Shown piece after piece: positions 18,492 to 26,534 of a stretch of 64,000 bases of DNA. Position numbers and translations under genes: made by a program. The stretch spans positions 124,001 to 188,000 of the forward strand of contig JAEYMU010000014.1 of the NCBI GenBank assembly GCA_023407175.1. The letters are read 5' to 3'. How positions within the stretch are numbered: the stretch's first letter is position 1; the number at the start of each line of letters is the position of its first letter. The DNA comes from Bacillota bacterium (lineage in GTDB: Bacteria; Bacillota_A; Clostridia; Lachnospirales; Lachnospiraceae). A model generated the notes under the pieces. It had not been told where the DNA came from and did no database searches. It was given only the letters and a program-made list of their open reading frames with translations.

Positions 18492-19532
18492 TTATTGCTC
18501 ATTGCTTTTAAATGATACTGTGATATTTCCGCTGCTTAAGGAAGCGGATAGACTTCGTTTTCCCGTGCTATTGATGGAAACTGACTTATCATAGCTTTCC
18601 GTGCCAACCTTGATATTGCCGTAGGAGGTTTTTAAGTTAAGCTTATAATCGGCCTTCGTTCCGGGGAGGCTGATATCGGCATCGCCATAGCTATCAGTTA
18701 AGTCGAGGGAATTTATCTCTGATTTGCTGATTCGGATATCGCCGCTGGAGAGCTTTGCCGTAAACTGGTCTGCGTTGACCTTACTGCAGGTGATATTTCC
18801 ATAGGAATTATTCAGAGTAACGGAATCGGACAAAAGACCGTCGATAGTAATATCTCCGCTTGAAACATTTACCTGGAAGGTTTCAAAAACTGTATCAGAA
18901 GGAAGAATGGAAGTACCGGTGTTAATGTTCGTGAAATCGGACTGTCCATAGCTGTTTACATAATCAAAGGTTCCCGCCTGAAAATCGTTCAAGGTACAAT
19001 CGCCGGAGGAAAGGTCCAGTTTGGCGCTGGCGGCAGCAGCATTACCCAGAGTCAAGTCCCCATAGGAGAGGTTTAAATCCATATCCTTGGCAATAAATCC
19101 GGATAAGGAGGCATTCCCGGAGGAAAGGTCAAGCTCCAGACTGTCCAGCGGTGCATTCTTTGGAAGATAAATCTTTATGACATTATTGAGATTAAAGTTA
19201 ATGGAATAATTGTCCGGCATGGTATCTGTGTCGTCAAAATGTAATTTACCGTTCTCTATGTAATATTCCGGTTCCTTATCCCAATACAGATAGTCAACCT
19301 GAACATAGTAGTTATCGGCTTCAATCAATTCTACCTCTGCGACGCGGGTGCTGATACTGATTTGGGTGATTGCCTCCACAGAACTTTTTTCTATTGTAAA
19401 TTTCTTGGCATCTTCTTTCCTTAATACATTGGCGGAATACTGGGAAAAATTATTAAAACATCCCGACAGGAAGGAAACAGTGGCCATGATGCATAACAGA
19501 ATAAATAAATTTCTTCGTAAGTTGCTTTTCAT
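18492..19532 (-). CDS. DUF4097 lipoprotein
   Basis: 346 residues with a lipoprotein signal: basic start MKSNLRRN, hydrophobic core, lipobox LSGC at about 22-25. The rest is built from repeated short strands (LDLSSGNASLSG, LNLSYGDLTLG, LDLSSGDCTLND, VNVSSGDITIDG), the DUF4097 pattern. It is a second, independent DUF4097 protein within 3 kb of the LiaF-linked one, transcribed in the opposite direction. Likely anchored on the outer face of the membrane; function unknown. Confidence 0.8.
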   Translation of the reverse strand: MKSNLRRNLFILLCIMATVSFLSGCFNNFSQYSANVLRKEDAKKFTIEKSSVEAITQISISTRVAEVELIEADNYYVQVDYLYWDKEPEYYIENGKLHFDDTDTMPDNYSINFNLNNVIKIYLPKNAPLDSLELDLSSGNASLSGFIAKDMDLNLSYGDLTLGNAAAASAKLDLSSGDCTLNDFQAGTFDYVNSYGQSDFTNINTGTSILPSDTVFETFQVNVSSGDITIDGLLSDSVTLNNSYGNITCSKVNADQFTAKLSSGDIRISKSEINSLDLTDSYGDADISLPGTKADYKLNLKTSYGNIKVGTESYDKSVSINSTGKRSLSASLSSGNITVSFKSNEQ

Positions 19533-19569
19533 ATAGGCCCCCTTTATATATTTCTTGCCATAATATAAG

Positions 19570-19654
19570 TTATCAGAAGCGGTTTTGCTTCTGATAAAAG
19601 GCGCGTCTTATGCGCCGTGCATCTCGATTATCGGAAGAGATCTTCTTCTGATAA
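19570..19654. repeat. Palindromic intergenic element, TTATCAGAAG family (copy 1)
   Basis: Three consecutive hairpins: TTATCAGAAGC/GCTTCTGATAA (19570-19597), GGCGC/GCGCC (19600-19616) and TTATCGGAAGA/TCTTCTGATAA (19628-19654). The first hairpin and the following AAAGGCGC recur at 53852-53890. It lies upstream of the DUF4097 lipoprotein gene and upstream of the metal exporter. Confidence 0.7.
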
Positions 19655-19852
19655 TATAGCTTTGTGTGATAGGAATGTCAAGGGAACTAAGCAAAATGTG
19701 AGCTGTTTTTAATCCGGCTTTAATATATAGAATAATCGTAAACTATTGTATTTTGTTTCAGGTATGCTAAAATAAAATGGTCCTGAGTTTCTTTTGACAG
19801 AGGATTTGAATATTGTCAGGGACCTGCAGCGTCAGGAAAGGAGTTCGTTGAT
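19655..19852. other. Intergenic region before the metal exporter
   Basis: AT-rich DNA between the palindromic element and the CDF gene. It presumably holds promoters for both divergent genes, but I see no convincing pair of boxes. AAGGAG lies just before the start at 19853. Confidence 0.4.
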
Positions 19853-21031
19853 ATGACGGATTTTTTGGTTAAAATATTCATTAGAAACTCAGCCAATGTA
19901 GACAATCAGAGAGTAAGAACCGCCTATGGAATACTTACAAGTATTGTTGGCGTTTTCTGTAATATATTTCTTTTTGGAGTTAAACTGACGATAGGCTTAA
20001 TTATTAACAGTATCTCTGTTATGGCGGATGCCTTTAACAATCTGTCTGATGCGGCCTCCTCCGTAATCAGCTTTGTCGGTGTTAAGCTGGCGGGAAAGCC
20101 GGCGGATAAGGAACATCCCTTCGGGCATGGGAGATTTGAATATATTGCTGCACTTGTTGTTGCATTCCTGATTTTACAGGTGGGCTTCAGTTTGTTTAAG
20201 TCCTCCTTTCAGAAGGTTTTACATCCGGAGGAAATAACCTTTAATCCGATCCTGGTGGGTATTCTGTGTCTGTCGGTATTTGTTAAGGTATGGCTGATGC
20301 TGTTTAATCGTAAGCTGGGAAAACGCATTCATTCCACTGTTATGCTTGCAACCTCCGCAGACTCCATGGGGGATGTTTTTGTTACCTCCGCAACGATTTT
20401 GTCCACTGTGATTGCCGGTTTGACCGGTTGGAAGATAGATGGCTTCATGGGTGTTGTCGTATCCATCGTGGTTATGCTGGCAGGATTTCGCATTGCCAAG
20501 GATACTCTTGAGCCCTTGCTTGGTCAGCCGGTGGAGCTGGAGGTTTATAAGAAGATTACCGGAATGGTAATGAGCTATGAAGGGATTGTAGGTACCCATG
20601 ATCTGATTATCCATAATTACGGGCCCTCCAACCGAATGGCAACCATTCATGCGGAGGTACCAAGTGACATGGACGTCATGGAAGCACATGAGACGATTGA
20701 CCGGATTGAAAGGGATGTGCTTCGTACACTGGATATCCTTCTGGTAATACACATGGACCCAATTGAGGTGAATGACTCGATGGTGAAGGAAAAACGGGAG
20801 ATGGTGGAGAAGATTGTCCTGGGACTTGAACCGGAGGCGGCTATCCATGATTTTCGTGTGGTTAACGGAGAACAGAGAATTAACCTGATCTTTGATCTGG
20901 TAATTCCTTATTCCTATTCAAAGGATGCAGGGCAAAAGCTGCTTGGGCAGATCGAGGAAGAAGTGTTTGCAAGTGATGCCAGATGCCGGTGTGCCATCAC
21001 GATGGAAAACAGCTTCATTGCAGACAAATAA
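19853..21031 (+). CDS. Cation diffusion facilitator (CDF) family metal exporter
   Basis: 392 residues with six membrane helices and the family metal-site motifs NLSDAASS (near 49-56), HPFGHGRFEY (near 83-92) and DSMGDVFVT (near 168-176). A cytoplasmic C-terminal domain follows (MTYEGI..HDLIIHNYGPSNRMATIHAEVP). CDF proteins export divalent metals (Zn, Mn, Fe or Co) in exchange for protons; the metal cannot be assigned from sequence. The gene is 28 bp upstream of the amidohydrolase and probably shares its transcript. Confidence 0.88.
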   Translation: MTDFLVKIFIRNSANVDNQRVRTAYGILTSIVGVFCNIFLFGVKLTIGLIINSISVMADAFNNLSDAASSVISFVGVKLAGKPADKEHPFGHGRFEYIAALVVAFLILQVGFSLFKSSFQKVLHPEEITFNPILVGILCLSVFVKVWLMLFNRKLGKRIHSTVMLATSADSMGDVFVTSATILSTVIAGLTGWKIDGFMGVVVSIVVMLAGFRIAKDTLEPLLGQPVELEVYKKITGMVMSYEGIVGTHDLIIHNYGPSNRMATIHAEVPSDMDVMEAHETIDRIERDVLRTLDILLVIHMDPIEVNDSMVKEKREMVEKIVLGLEPEAAIHDFRVVNGEQRINLIFDLVIPYSYSKDAGQKLLGQIEEEVFASDARCRCAITMENSFIADK

Positions 21032-21059
21032 AACAAAGCACATAAGGGAGGCAGAGGGA

Positions 21060-21869
21060 ATGGTAATTGATTTCCATACACATATATTTCCGGACAGGAT
21101 TGCGGATAAGACAATCGAAAAATTAGAGAGGATTGCAAATATTAAAGCATTCACCGACGGAACATTATCCGGATTAAAAAATTCAATGAAGGTTAATAAT
21201 ATTGATATATCAATCGTACTTCCTGTTGTCACCAAGCCCGACCAGTTTACTACGGTGAATTCCTTTGCGGCAGAGATCACCGGCAGGGAAGGTATCATTT
21301 CCTTTGGCGGAATTCATCCTGATACAGAGGATTATAAGGATAAGTTAAATGAGATTAAGCGTCTGGGACTTCTGGGTATCAAGCTGCATCCTGACTATCA
21401 GGTTACTTTTATTGATGACCCGCAAATGGTAAGGCTCATTCGGTATGCGACGGATATCGGCTTGATTGTGCTGATTCATGCCGGATATGATATCGGAATA
21501 CCTGAGCCGGTTCACTGCCCTCCGGACAGAGCCGCTGCAATGCTGGCCCAGATCGATAATGAGGAGGCCAAAATCGTTCTGGCTCATACAGGGGGCTTTC
21601 ACCAGTGGGATGAGGTAGAGGAATATCTGGTGGGCAAGAATATTTATTTTGATACCAGCTATACCCTCGGTAAGATCAAGGATGAGCAGTTTATGAGGAT
21701 TGTAAGAAATCACGGAGCGGACAGGATATTGTTTGCTACAGATTGTCCTTGGGGCGGGCAGAGAGAGACCCTGGAATATATGCAAAAGCTTGATTTGACT
21801 GGGGAGGAGCTGGAGCATATCCTTCATGTGAATGCACAGAAGCTGCTGGGAATGGAACAAGGAAAATAA
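21060..21869 (+). CDS. Amidohydrolase family 2 / metal-dependent hydrolase
   Basis: A 269-residue TIM-barrel hydrolase starting MVIDFHTHIFPDRIA. The HxH metal motif is at residues 5-7, with GIKLHPDYQ, IHAGYDIG, LAHTGG and FATDCPWG as later metal and active-site strands (amidohydrolase_2 pattern). Substrate unknown. GGGAGG at 21046-21051 selects the ATG at 21060. The frame is open upstream to 20925, but this lies inside the exporter gene and has no site. Confidence 0.85.
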   Translation: MVIDFHTHIFPDRIADKTIEKLERIANIKAFTDGTLSGLKNSMKVNNIDISIVLPVVTKPDQFTTVNSFAAEITGREGIISFGGIHPDTEDYKDKLNEIKRLGLLGIKLHPDYQVTFIDDPQMVRLIRYATDIGLIVLIHAGYDIGIPEPVHCPPDRAAAMLAQIDNEEAKIVLAHTGGFHQWDEVEEYLVGKNIYFDTSYTLGKIKDEQFMRIVRNHGADRILFATDCPWGGQRETLEYMQKLDLTGEELEHILHVNAQKLLGMEQGK

Positions 21870-21974
21870 TGGTATAAAAAAGATTATAAAAAAATGAAAA
21901 TTGTCCTTGAAAAATAGAAAATGATAGGTTATAATATCATTCGTGGCTGACAAAAAGCTGCCAACAAAATACAT

Positions 21975-22046
21975 TGGGCTATCGCCAAACGGTAAGGCAC
22001 TGGACTCTGACTCCAGCATCTCAAGGTTCGAATCCTTGTAGCCCAG
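21975..22046 (+). tRNA. tRNA-Gln (anticodon CTG)
   Basis: A complete cloverleaf: acceptor TGGGCTA/TAGCCCA, D-arm with AAACGGTAAGGC, anticodon stem CTGGA/TCCAG with loop CTCTGAC (anticodon CTG), T-arm AAGG TTCGAAT CCTT, discriminator G. The U1-A72 pair and G73 are identity elements of tRNA-Gln. CCA is not encoded. A terminator follows immediately. Confidence 0.95.
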
Positions 22047-22049
22047 TTC

Positions 22050-22087
22050 AAAAAATAATGAGCTTCCAATGGAGCTCATTATTTTTT
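22050..22087 (+). terminator. Terminator of tRNA-Gln
   Basis: AAAAAATAATGAGCT / AGCTCATTATTTTTT hairpin with the T-run built into the right arm. Confidence 0.85.
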
Positions 22088-22113
22088 GTTTAGAACGGGG
22101 CTTGCTCGGCTTG

Positions 22114-22142
22114 AAGTACTTCGCGGAGAAGTGCTTTTTTTC
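22114..22142 (+). terminator. Second terminator-like hairpin
   Basis: AAGTACTTC / GAAGTGCTT with one G-U pair, followed by TTTTTTTCTT. Only about 30 bp after the tRNA terminator, so it may be a back-up or belong to a lost gene. Confidence 0.6.
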
Positions 22143-22244
22143 TTATTGCAGGAAAAGTGCTTTGGGCTGCTTATTTATCAGTTACTGCTAAATTTGGTTT
22201 TCTACAATTATATTTAAACATTCAGGGGGTTAGCAGAATAAGTC

Positions 22245-22308
22245 CAAGCCAAAATAAAATTTCGGGGAAGAGGATTTACCTGTGTGCGGTAAGTCTTCTT
22301 CCCGGAAA
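22245..22308 (-). terminator. Terminator of the HD-GYP-like gene
   Basis: A long hairpin of about 20 pairs (GGGAAGA..TTTACC with GGTAA..TCTTCCC, plus TTTC/GAAA at the base). On the minus strand it is followed by TTTTATTTT. A small ACAGAC/GTCTGT hairpin lies between it and the stop codon. Confidence 0.65.
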
Positions 22309-22370
22309 CTTCCTGTTACAACAGACACTTTCGTCTGTCTTAGATTTAATTTGATCCATTGCTTCCATTG

Positions 22371-23417
22371 TCAGCTTAAAATCTCACTGATGAAAATAGT
22401 ACGTTCCTTTCCCAAATCAACGACATTGGGCTGGGATAACGGCTTGTTGAAGCGGTTATAAAAAACATTCACAATGGGGCGGGGACCGTAGTTTTTACGG
22501 ACATTGGAGATAATGCCCACCTCTCCGGTGGTCAGGCGGACCATTGCGCCCAGAGGATAGAGGGTGATGTTGCCGACAAAGGCGTCAACTATTTGCTTAT
22601 CAAAGAATATCTTACTGCCGCAATAAATATATTCCATTGCCTCATAGGGCTGTAATTGATCAAAATAGATCTGGGAGCTTACCGTACTGCAAACATTGAC
22701 AATACGGGCACCAAGCGGAATGTCATCTCCTGCCAGCTGATTCGGATATCCGGAACCATCCCAGTTTTCATGGTGATGAAGTATGATCTTGGCGATATCT
22801 CTTGAAATATTTTGCTGGAGTGCGGCATAATAGCCATATACCGGATGCTCCTTCCAAAGGAGCTGCTCTTGATTATTCATGTTCTTTGCACCAATCAGAA
22901 AGGGCATTTCAAGACATCCGATGGATTGTATCAAACCACCTACCATAATATCATACAAATTATTGTACAGGCCCATAGCACCGGCAACAAGACCGGAGAA
23001 TACGGAGGTTAGAACAGAATAGCGGAAAAGACGTCCGTCATTTAAAATTTTCATCTGGACGCACAGGTCTAAAAGAACCTCGTCCTCGCATATTTTATCC
23101 GCAGTTTTCTTAACAGCCTGTGCAATAGTCACCATGGCGTCATTTAAATTTCCGTCCGGCTTTTCGGAATAATACTTCATAATAATATGGTGATAGGTAT
23201 CCTTTAAGTGAATGGCCATCTGGTGGATCGGAAGAACAAACAGGGTATAGGGATCGGCGATATAAATCTCTTTAATTCCAATGGCTGCCAGCTTTTTGAT
23301 GATGGACTCGTTTAGTTTTGTCCCGTAAGATAGCAAAATTTGGTGATTTGCTGGTGCATACACCGGTTGATCGATAATCATCCCCGGTTTTGCATCTGAG
23401 ATCATAACTTTATTCAT
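22371..23417 (-). CDS. HD-GYP-like protein with degenerate HD motif
   Basis: About 348 residues. The C-terminal half keeps the GYP signature HHENWDGSGYP (about 215-225), EHPVYG and IPLGARIVNVCS, as in cyclic-di-GMP phosphodiesterases. The HD dyad expected as HDIGK is instead QSIGC (about 164-168), and the earlier conserved His is replaced by the Tyr in RYSVLTSV. With metal ligands missing it is probably a non-catalytic binder or scaffold; this is inference. The N-terminal ~70 residues resemble the region often preceding HD-GYP domains (MISDAKPGMIIDQPVY). The start at 23417 has GGGGGA at proper spacing; the ATG six bases upstream is too close to it. Confidence 0.8.
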   Translation of the reverse strand: MNKVMISDAKPGMIIDQPVYAPANHQILLSYGTKLNESIIKKLAAIGIKEIYIADPYTLFVLPIHQMAIHLKDTYHHIIMKYYSEKPDGNLNDAMVTIAQAVKKTADKICEDEVLLDLCVQMKILNDGRLFRYSVLTSVFSGLVAGAMGLYNNLYDIMVGGLIQSIGCLEMPFLIGAKNMNNQEQLLWKEHPVYGYYAALQQNISRDIAKIILHHHENWDGSGYPNQLAGDDIPLGARIVNVCSTVSSQIYFDQLQPYEAMEYIYCGSKIFFDKQIVDAFVGNITLYPLGAMVRLTTGEVGIISNVRKNYGPRPIVNVFYNRFNKPLSQPNVVDLGKERTIFISEILS

Positions 23418-23634
23418 ATACATTTCCCCCGATTGTATATCAGCAAGTTCTTGCTCTGTTATTAGTCGTATTTTACTTGTTAAAATCTGTCATATGTACC
23501 AAAAAGCATTTGCAATATTTATTTATCTTATACAATATTATATGCAATTGGCGCAGGCATTTCAATCATTTTCTTGTTATATGACGAAAAACAACGAAAA
23601 CATGTATGATAAAATAAATAAAGGTCAATTAAAA

Positions 23635-23670
23635 TTCCCGCTTCTTTGCAAATTCAAAAAAAAGCGGGAA
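23635..23670 (-). terminator. Terminator of hisC
   Basis: TTCCCGCTT / AAGCGGGAA hairpin. On the minus strand it is followed by TTTTAATT. It lies about 40 bp past the hisC stop codon. Confidence 0.65.
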
Positions 23671-23707
23671 GAATAATCAGGATACTAACACACTAGAAGA
23701 AATATAG

Positions 23708-24826
23708 TTATGATTGCTGCATCTGAAAGAAGAGAAAGGAGGATTGGGACTTTGATGCGGGAAGCTTCTCTGTCGCCATAATTTCCTGAAAGGCTCGCAT
23801 GACCGTATTCATTTCCTCCTCTGTTCCGATAGTCATACGAAGAAAATGATCGATCCGCGGATGGCTGTAATGTCTTACCAGCACAGCATGCTCTCGGAGC
23901 CTTTTCTCCAAGTCGGTTGCCTTTATTCCGGGATGTGTGAAAAATACAAAGTTGGTATGGGAGGGAAGAACCTCAAAGCCAAGGTCCCGCAGCTTAAGTG
24001 TAACGGCCTCCCGTATTTTTATCTTAGCCTGGCAGCACTGTCTGGTATAGGTCTGATCCTTAACCGCGGCAACCGCAGCGTCCAGGGTCACCTGGTTTAA
24101 ATTATTGGGATTGAAGCAGTTCTTGATACAATTCAGCTCCTCGATGAGCTCCTCTGAGGCAATTGCATAGCCGACATGCAATCCGGCTATATTTCTGGAT
24201 TTTGACATCGTATGGACAACAATCAAATTCGGATGCCTGTGAAGTGTCACGATGCAGCTTTTCCCACCATAATCAATATAGGCCTCGTCTATGATTACAA
24301 TTCGATCGGGATCACAGGAGATAAGCTCCTCCAGCTCCCCCGGAGATAGAAGCAATCCGGTTGGAGCATTGGGATTTGCCAGGACAATGTTACGCCTGGT
24401 TGCCTGGAACGCTGCAATATCAACAGTAAAATCCTCTTTTAGCGGAAGCTCTTCATAGGGTATCTTGAAGGCCTTCATATAGGTTTTGTAAAAGCCGTAG
24501 GTAATATCGGGAAAGGCAAAGCCTTTCTCGTAATAGGCCGTAAAGCAAAAGCTCAATATCTCGTCTGCTCCGTTACCTACAAATACCTGCTCAGGCTTTA
24601 CCTGGTAATTCTCGGCAAGGGCCTCCCGCAGTACGGTGGCATCCTGGTCGGAATAAAATCCGATGGGCCGCTTTGCCGCTTCCTCGATTGCCTTAAGCAC
24701 ATGGGGGGAAGCCGGAAAGGACGTCTCATTTGAATTTAGCTTGATATATTTCTTATCCGTCGGCTGCTCACCCAACCGGTAGGGTTCTATATTATGAAAT
24801 TTTTCTGCCAGAAATCTGCTCATCAT
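23708..24826 (-). CDS. hisC: Histidinol-phosphate aminotransferase
   Basis: A PLP enzyme (fold type I) of 372 residues that transfers an amino group from glutamate to imidazole-acetol phosphate in histidine synthesis. Visible are KLNSNETSFPASP (about 29-41), NGADEIL (85-91), NPNAPTG (151-157), DEAYIDY (180-186) and the PLP lysine K209 in TMSKSRNIAGLHVGY. It stands alone, away from other his genes. Isolated hisC-like genes can also serve tyrosine/phenylalanine or other pathways, so the role in histidine synthesis is likely but not certain. The last ~15 residues are unusually Ser/Gln/Phe-rich. Confidence 0.85.
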   Translation of the reverse strand: MMSRFLAEKFHNIEPYRLGEQPTDKKYIKLNSNETSFPASPHVLKAIEEAAKRPIGFYSDQDATVLREALAENYQVKPEQVFVGNGADEILSFCFTAYYEKGFAFPDITYGFYKTYMKAFKIPYEELPLKEDFTVDIAAFQATRRNIVLANPNAPTGLLLSPGELEELISCDPDRIVIIDEAYIDYGGKSCIVTLHRHPNLIVVHTMSKSRNIAGLHVGYAIASEELIEELNCIKNCFNPNNLNQVTLDAAVAAVKDQTYTRQCCQAKIKIREAVTLKLRDLGFEVLPSHTNFVFFTHPGIKATDLEKRLREHAVLVRHYSHPRIDHFLRMTIGTEEEMNTVMRAFQEIMATEKLPASKSQSSFLFFQMQQS

Positions 24827-24982
24827 TCATCCTCCATTCTTATTCATCCCTGCCCGGAGAAGCTAAACTCATATCCCCGGAGGCTGATTTCATTGTAATT
24901 TGCCTTGAACTGTAGTATACATAATCTGGCAAATCCAATGCAATGGAAAAAGAACAAAACAGAACACATGGTTTTGTAATTT

Positions 24983-26164
24983 TTACAAAATGCTTTTATC
25001 CGGCTGTACCAACAGGCTTGATTCCATGTCCTGAATCAGTGCCAGGATATAGAGGGTATGTGCCGGCTCCTGCCCATTGCCGCCAATAAGGTCATATAGC
25101 TTCTGGATACGGTAGCGTATGGTATTCGGATGCTGGAACAGCTGCGTTGCTGCCCGGTTGATATCACAGTCTGCCTTTACATATTCCGTCAGGGTGGCAA
25201 GCAGATTCGTGTGATTCTTAAGGTCATGACTGCTGATTTGGTGTAATAGGGACTCATAATAGGAACGTCCTGTTTTCTCCATTAATATAGGAAAGATAAA
25301 CCGGTAAATCCCCATGTCACAGTACTGCTGTCTGCTTTTATTTCTATATATGGCATAGCAGCAGGCATAATAGCTCTCCTTAAGGCACAGGTCAAACTCC
25401 GTATTTGGCTCATGGACGGAGCTTATTCCCAACACAACAGCGCTCTGGGGGACCTCCAGCCGGTTAATAAGCGACCGATATTTCTTTGCATTAGTCTCTT
25501 CGTCGGCAGCATGCAGATTATGCAGGATAAAGATGCCTTCCCGGTATTGGTAAAAACAAAATTCAGCCTCAATAAATTTCCTGCTTTTGGACTTTGAGGT
25601 GAGATTTATAAGACCTGCTGTGAGCTCTGCTGCTGAAGTGCCTTTACAGCTTAGATAAATCACCGCGAGCTTCTCCTTGTGTCCCGGATTTATGACAGCG
25701 GCCCGGTCACTGATATAGTGCTTTGGGAGATTCCCATAAAGCATTTCTTGAAAATCCTTCTCATAAAGCGCAAAATTAGCCCGCGACCGCATATATTCAT
25801 GGATGCTTACAATAACATTTTCAATAAAGATGTCCTGAAATAAAAATACCGGCAGTCCGGCCTCCACAGCATACCCTATTAATTCCTGCCAGAAGTCTTC
25901 CTCCTGGGACGCTTTTACCGCCATGCCGGAAATTCGCTGCCTCATAAGCCTTAGAAGGGTTGGGACAATTAGTTCAGGACTGTCCTTGGCAAAGGTCAGT
26001 GTTACTATGACAAAGTCACCCTCGTAATAATTATCGGGGGCTACACTGAAGTTTTCATATTCAAAGATAACGGCATCCTTAATGATATGCTCCAAGCCGT
26101 TTTCTCCGGCCATCAGCCGGAAGCTGCTTAGATTCTTGATATTTTTGAGTTCGCGTACCTGCAT
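24983..26164 (-). CDS. PucR family transcriptional regulator
   Basis: 393 residues. The N-terminal part (MQVRELKNI.. to about 130) matches the PucR sensory domain. The C-terminal ~60 residues hold the PucR-type helix-turn-helix (LTEYVKADCDINRAATQLF, HPNTIRYRIQKLYDLIG). Such regulators usually control purine, amino acid or polyamine catabolism. The target is unknown; candidates are the divergent FAD oxidoreductase or hisC. A short GGGGAA site lies before the start. Confidence 0.85.
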   Translation of the reverse strand: MQVRELKNIKNLSSFRLMAGENGLEHIIKDAVIFEYENFSVAPDNYYEGDFVIVTLTFAKDSPELIVPTLLRLMRQRISGMAVKASQEEDFWQELIGYAVEAGLPVFLFQDIFIENVIVSIHEYMRSRANFALYEKDFQEMLYGNLPKHYISDRAAVINPGHKEKLAVIYLSCKGTSAAELTAGLINLTSKSKSRKFIEAEFCFYQYREGIFILHNLHAADEETNAKKYRSLINRLEVPQSAVVLGISSVHEPNTEFDLCLKESYYACCYAIYRNKSRQQYCDMGIYRFIFPILMEKTGRSYYESLLHQISSHDLKNHTNLLATLTEYVKADCDINRAATQLFQHPNTIRYRIQKLYDLIGGNGQEPAHTLYILALIQDMESSLLVQPDKSIL

Positions 26165-26223
26165 AATTCCCCTGCCATTTTCTATCGATTTATATTGTCT
26201 GGATTGATATACTATACATTTAC

Positions 26224-26339
26224 GCAGATTAGGAACTCAAGGACTTCATCCTTGAGCTCACGTTGCACTGATCCATGAAGTTCAGGACATTGATTCAAGT
26301 AAGCTTGGTCAATGTCCTGAACTCCATGGACTAATCTGC
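26224..26339. repeat. 116-bp inverted-repeat element, copy A
   Basis: Bounded by GCAGATTAG and CTAATCTGC, with an internal 13-bp stem TTCAGGACATTGA/TCAATGTCCTGAA and a smaller AAGGA/TCCTT hairpin. The same 116 bp recurs in reverse orientation at 30101-30216: 103 of 116 positions agree by my count, without gaps. It looks like a miniature inverted-repeat element or REP-type unit. No transposase and no clear target duplication are seen. Confidence 0.85.
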
Positions 26340-26534
26340 TTATCGTGGACATTATACCATTCGCTGCAAAAGAATACAATGTGGGGCCGTATTCTGCAGG
26401 AGAAACGTTTGGTGCTGCTCTGGAAGTTTAGACAAGTAATCGGTCCGATTAATTTAAAAAGGCTGTACTGAATTACATTTATTTAAAAAACCGGGAGATT
26501 ATAATCTTAAAAACATTTGAGAAAGGCAAGGAAA
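26340..26534. other. Intergenic region before the FAD oxidoreductase
   Basis: Between repeat copy A and the oxidoreductase start. It presumably contains the promoter of the oxidoreductase, but no strong pair of boxes stands out. Confidence 0.4.

Noticed and set aside
20219..20848. 209-codon minus-strand frame opposite the CDF exporter
   Set aside because: Shadow frame rich in His, Gln and Asn, typical of reverse reading of membrane-protein codons.
21345..22079. 244-codon minus-strand frame covering the amidohydrolase end and tRNA-Gln
   Set aside because: It runs antisense through a tRNA and its terminator, which a real gene would not do.
22157..22354. 65-codon plus-strand frame after the tRNA
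   Set aside because: It reads through the long terminator hairpin of the convergent HD-GYP-like gene and has no ribosome binding site.
23494..23676. 60-codon plus-strand frame between the HD-GYP-like gene and hisC
   Set aside because: Its 3' half is the hisC terminator hairpin (CCCGCTT..AAGCGGG); composition is that of AT-rich spacer.
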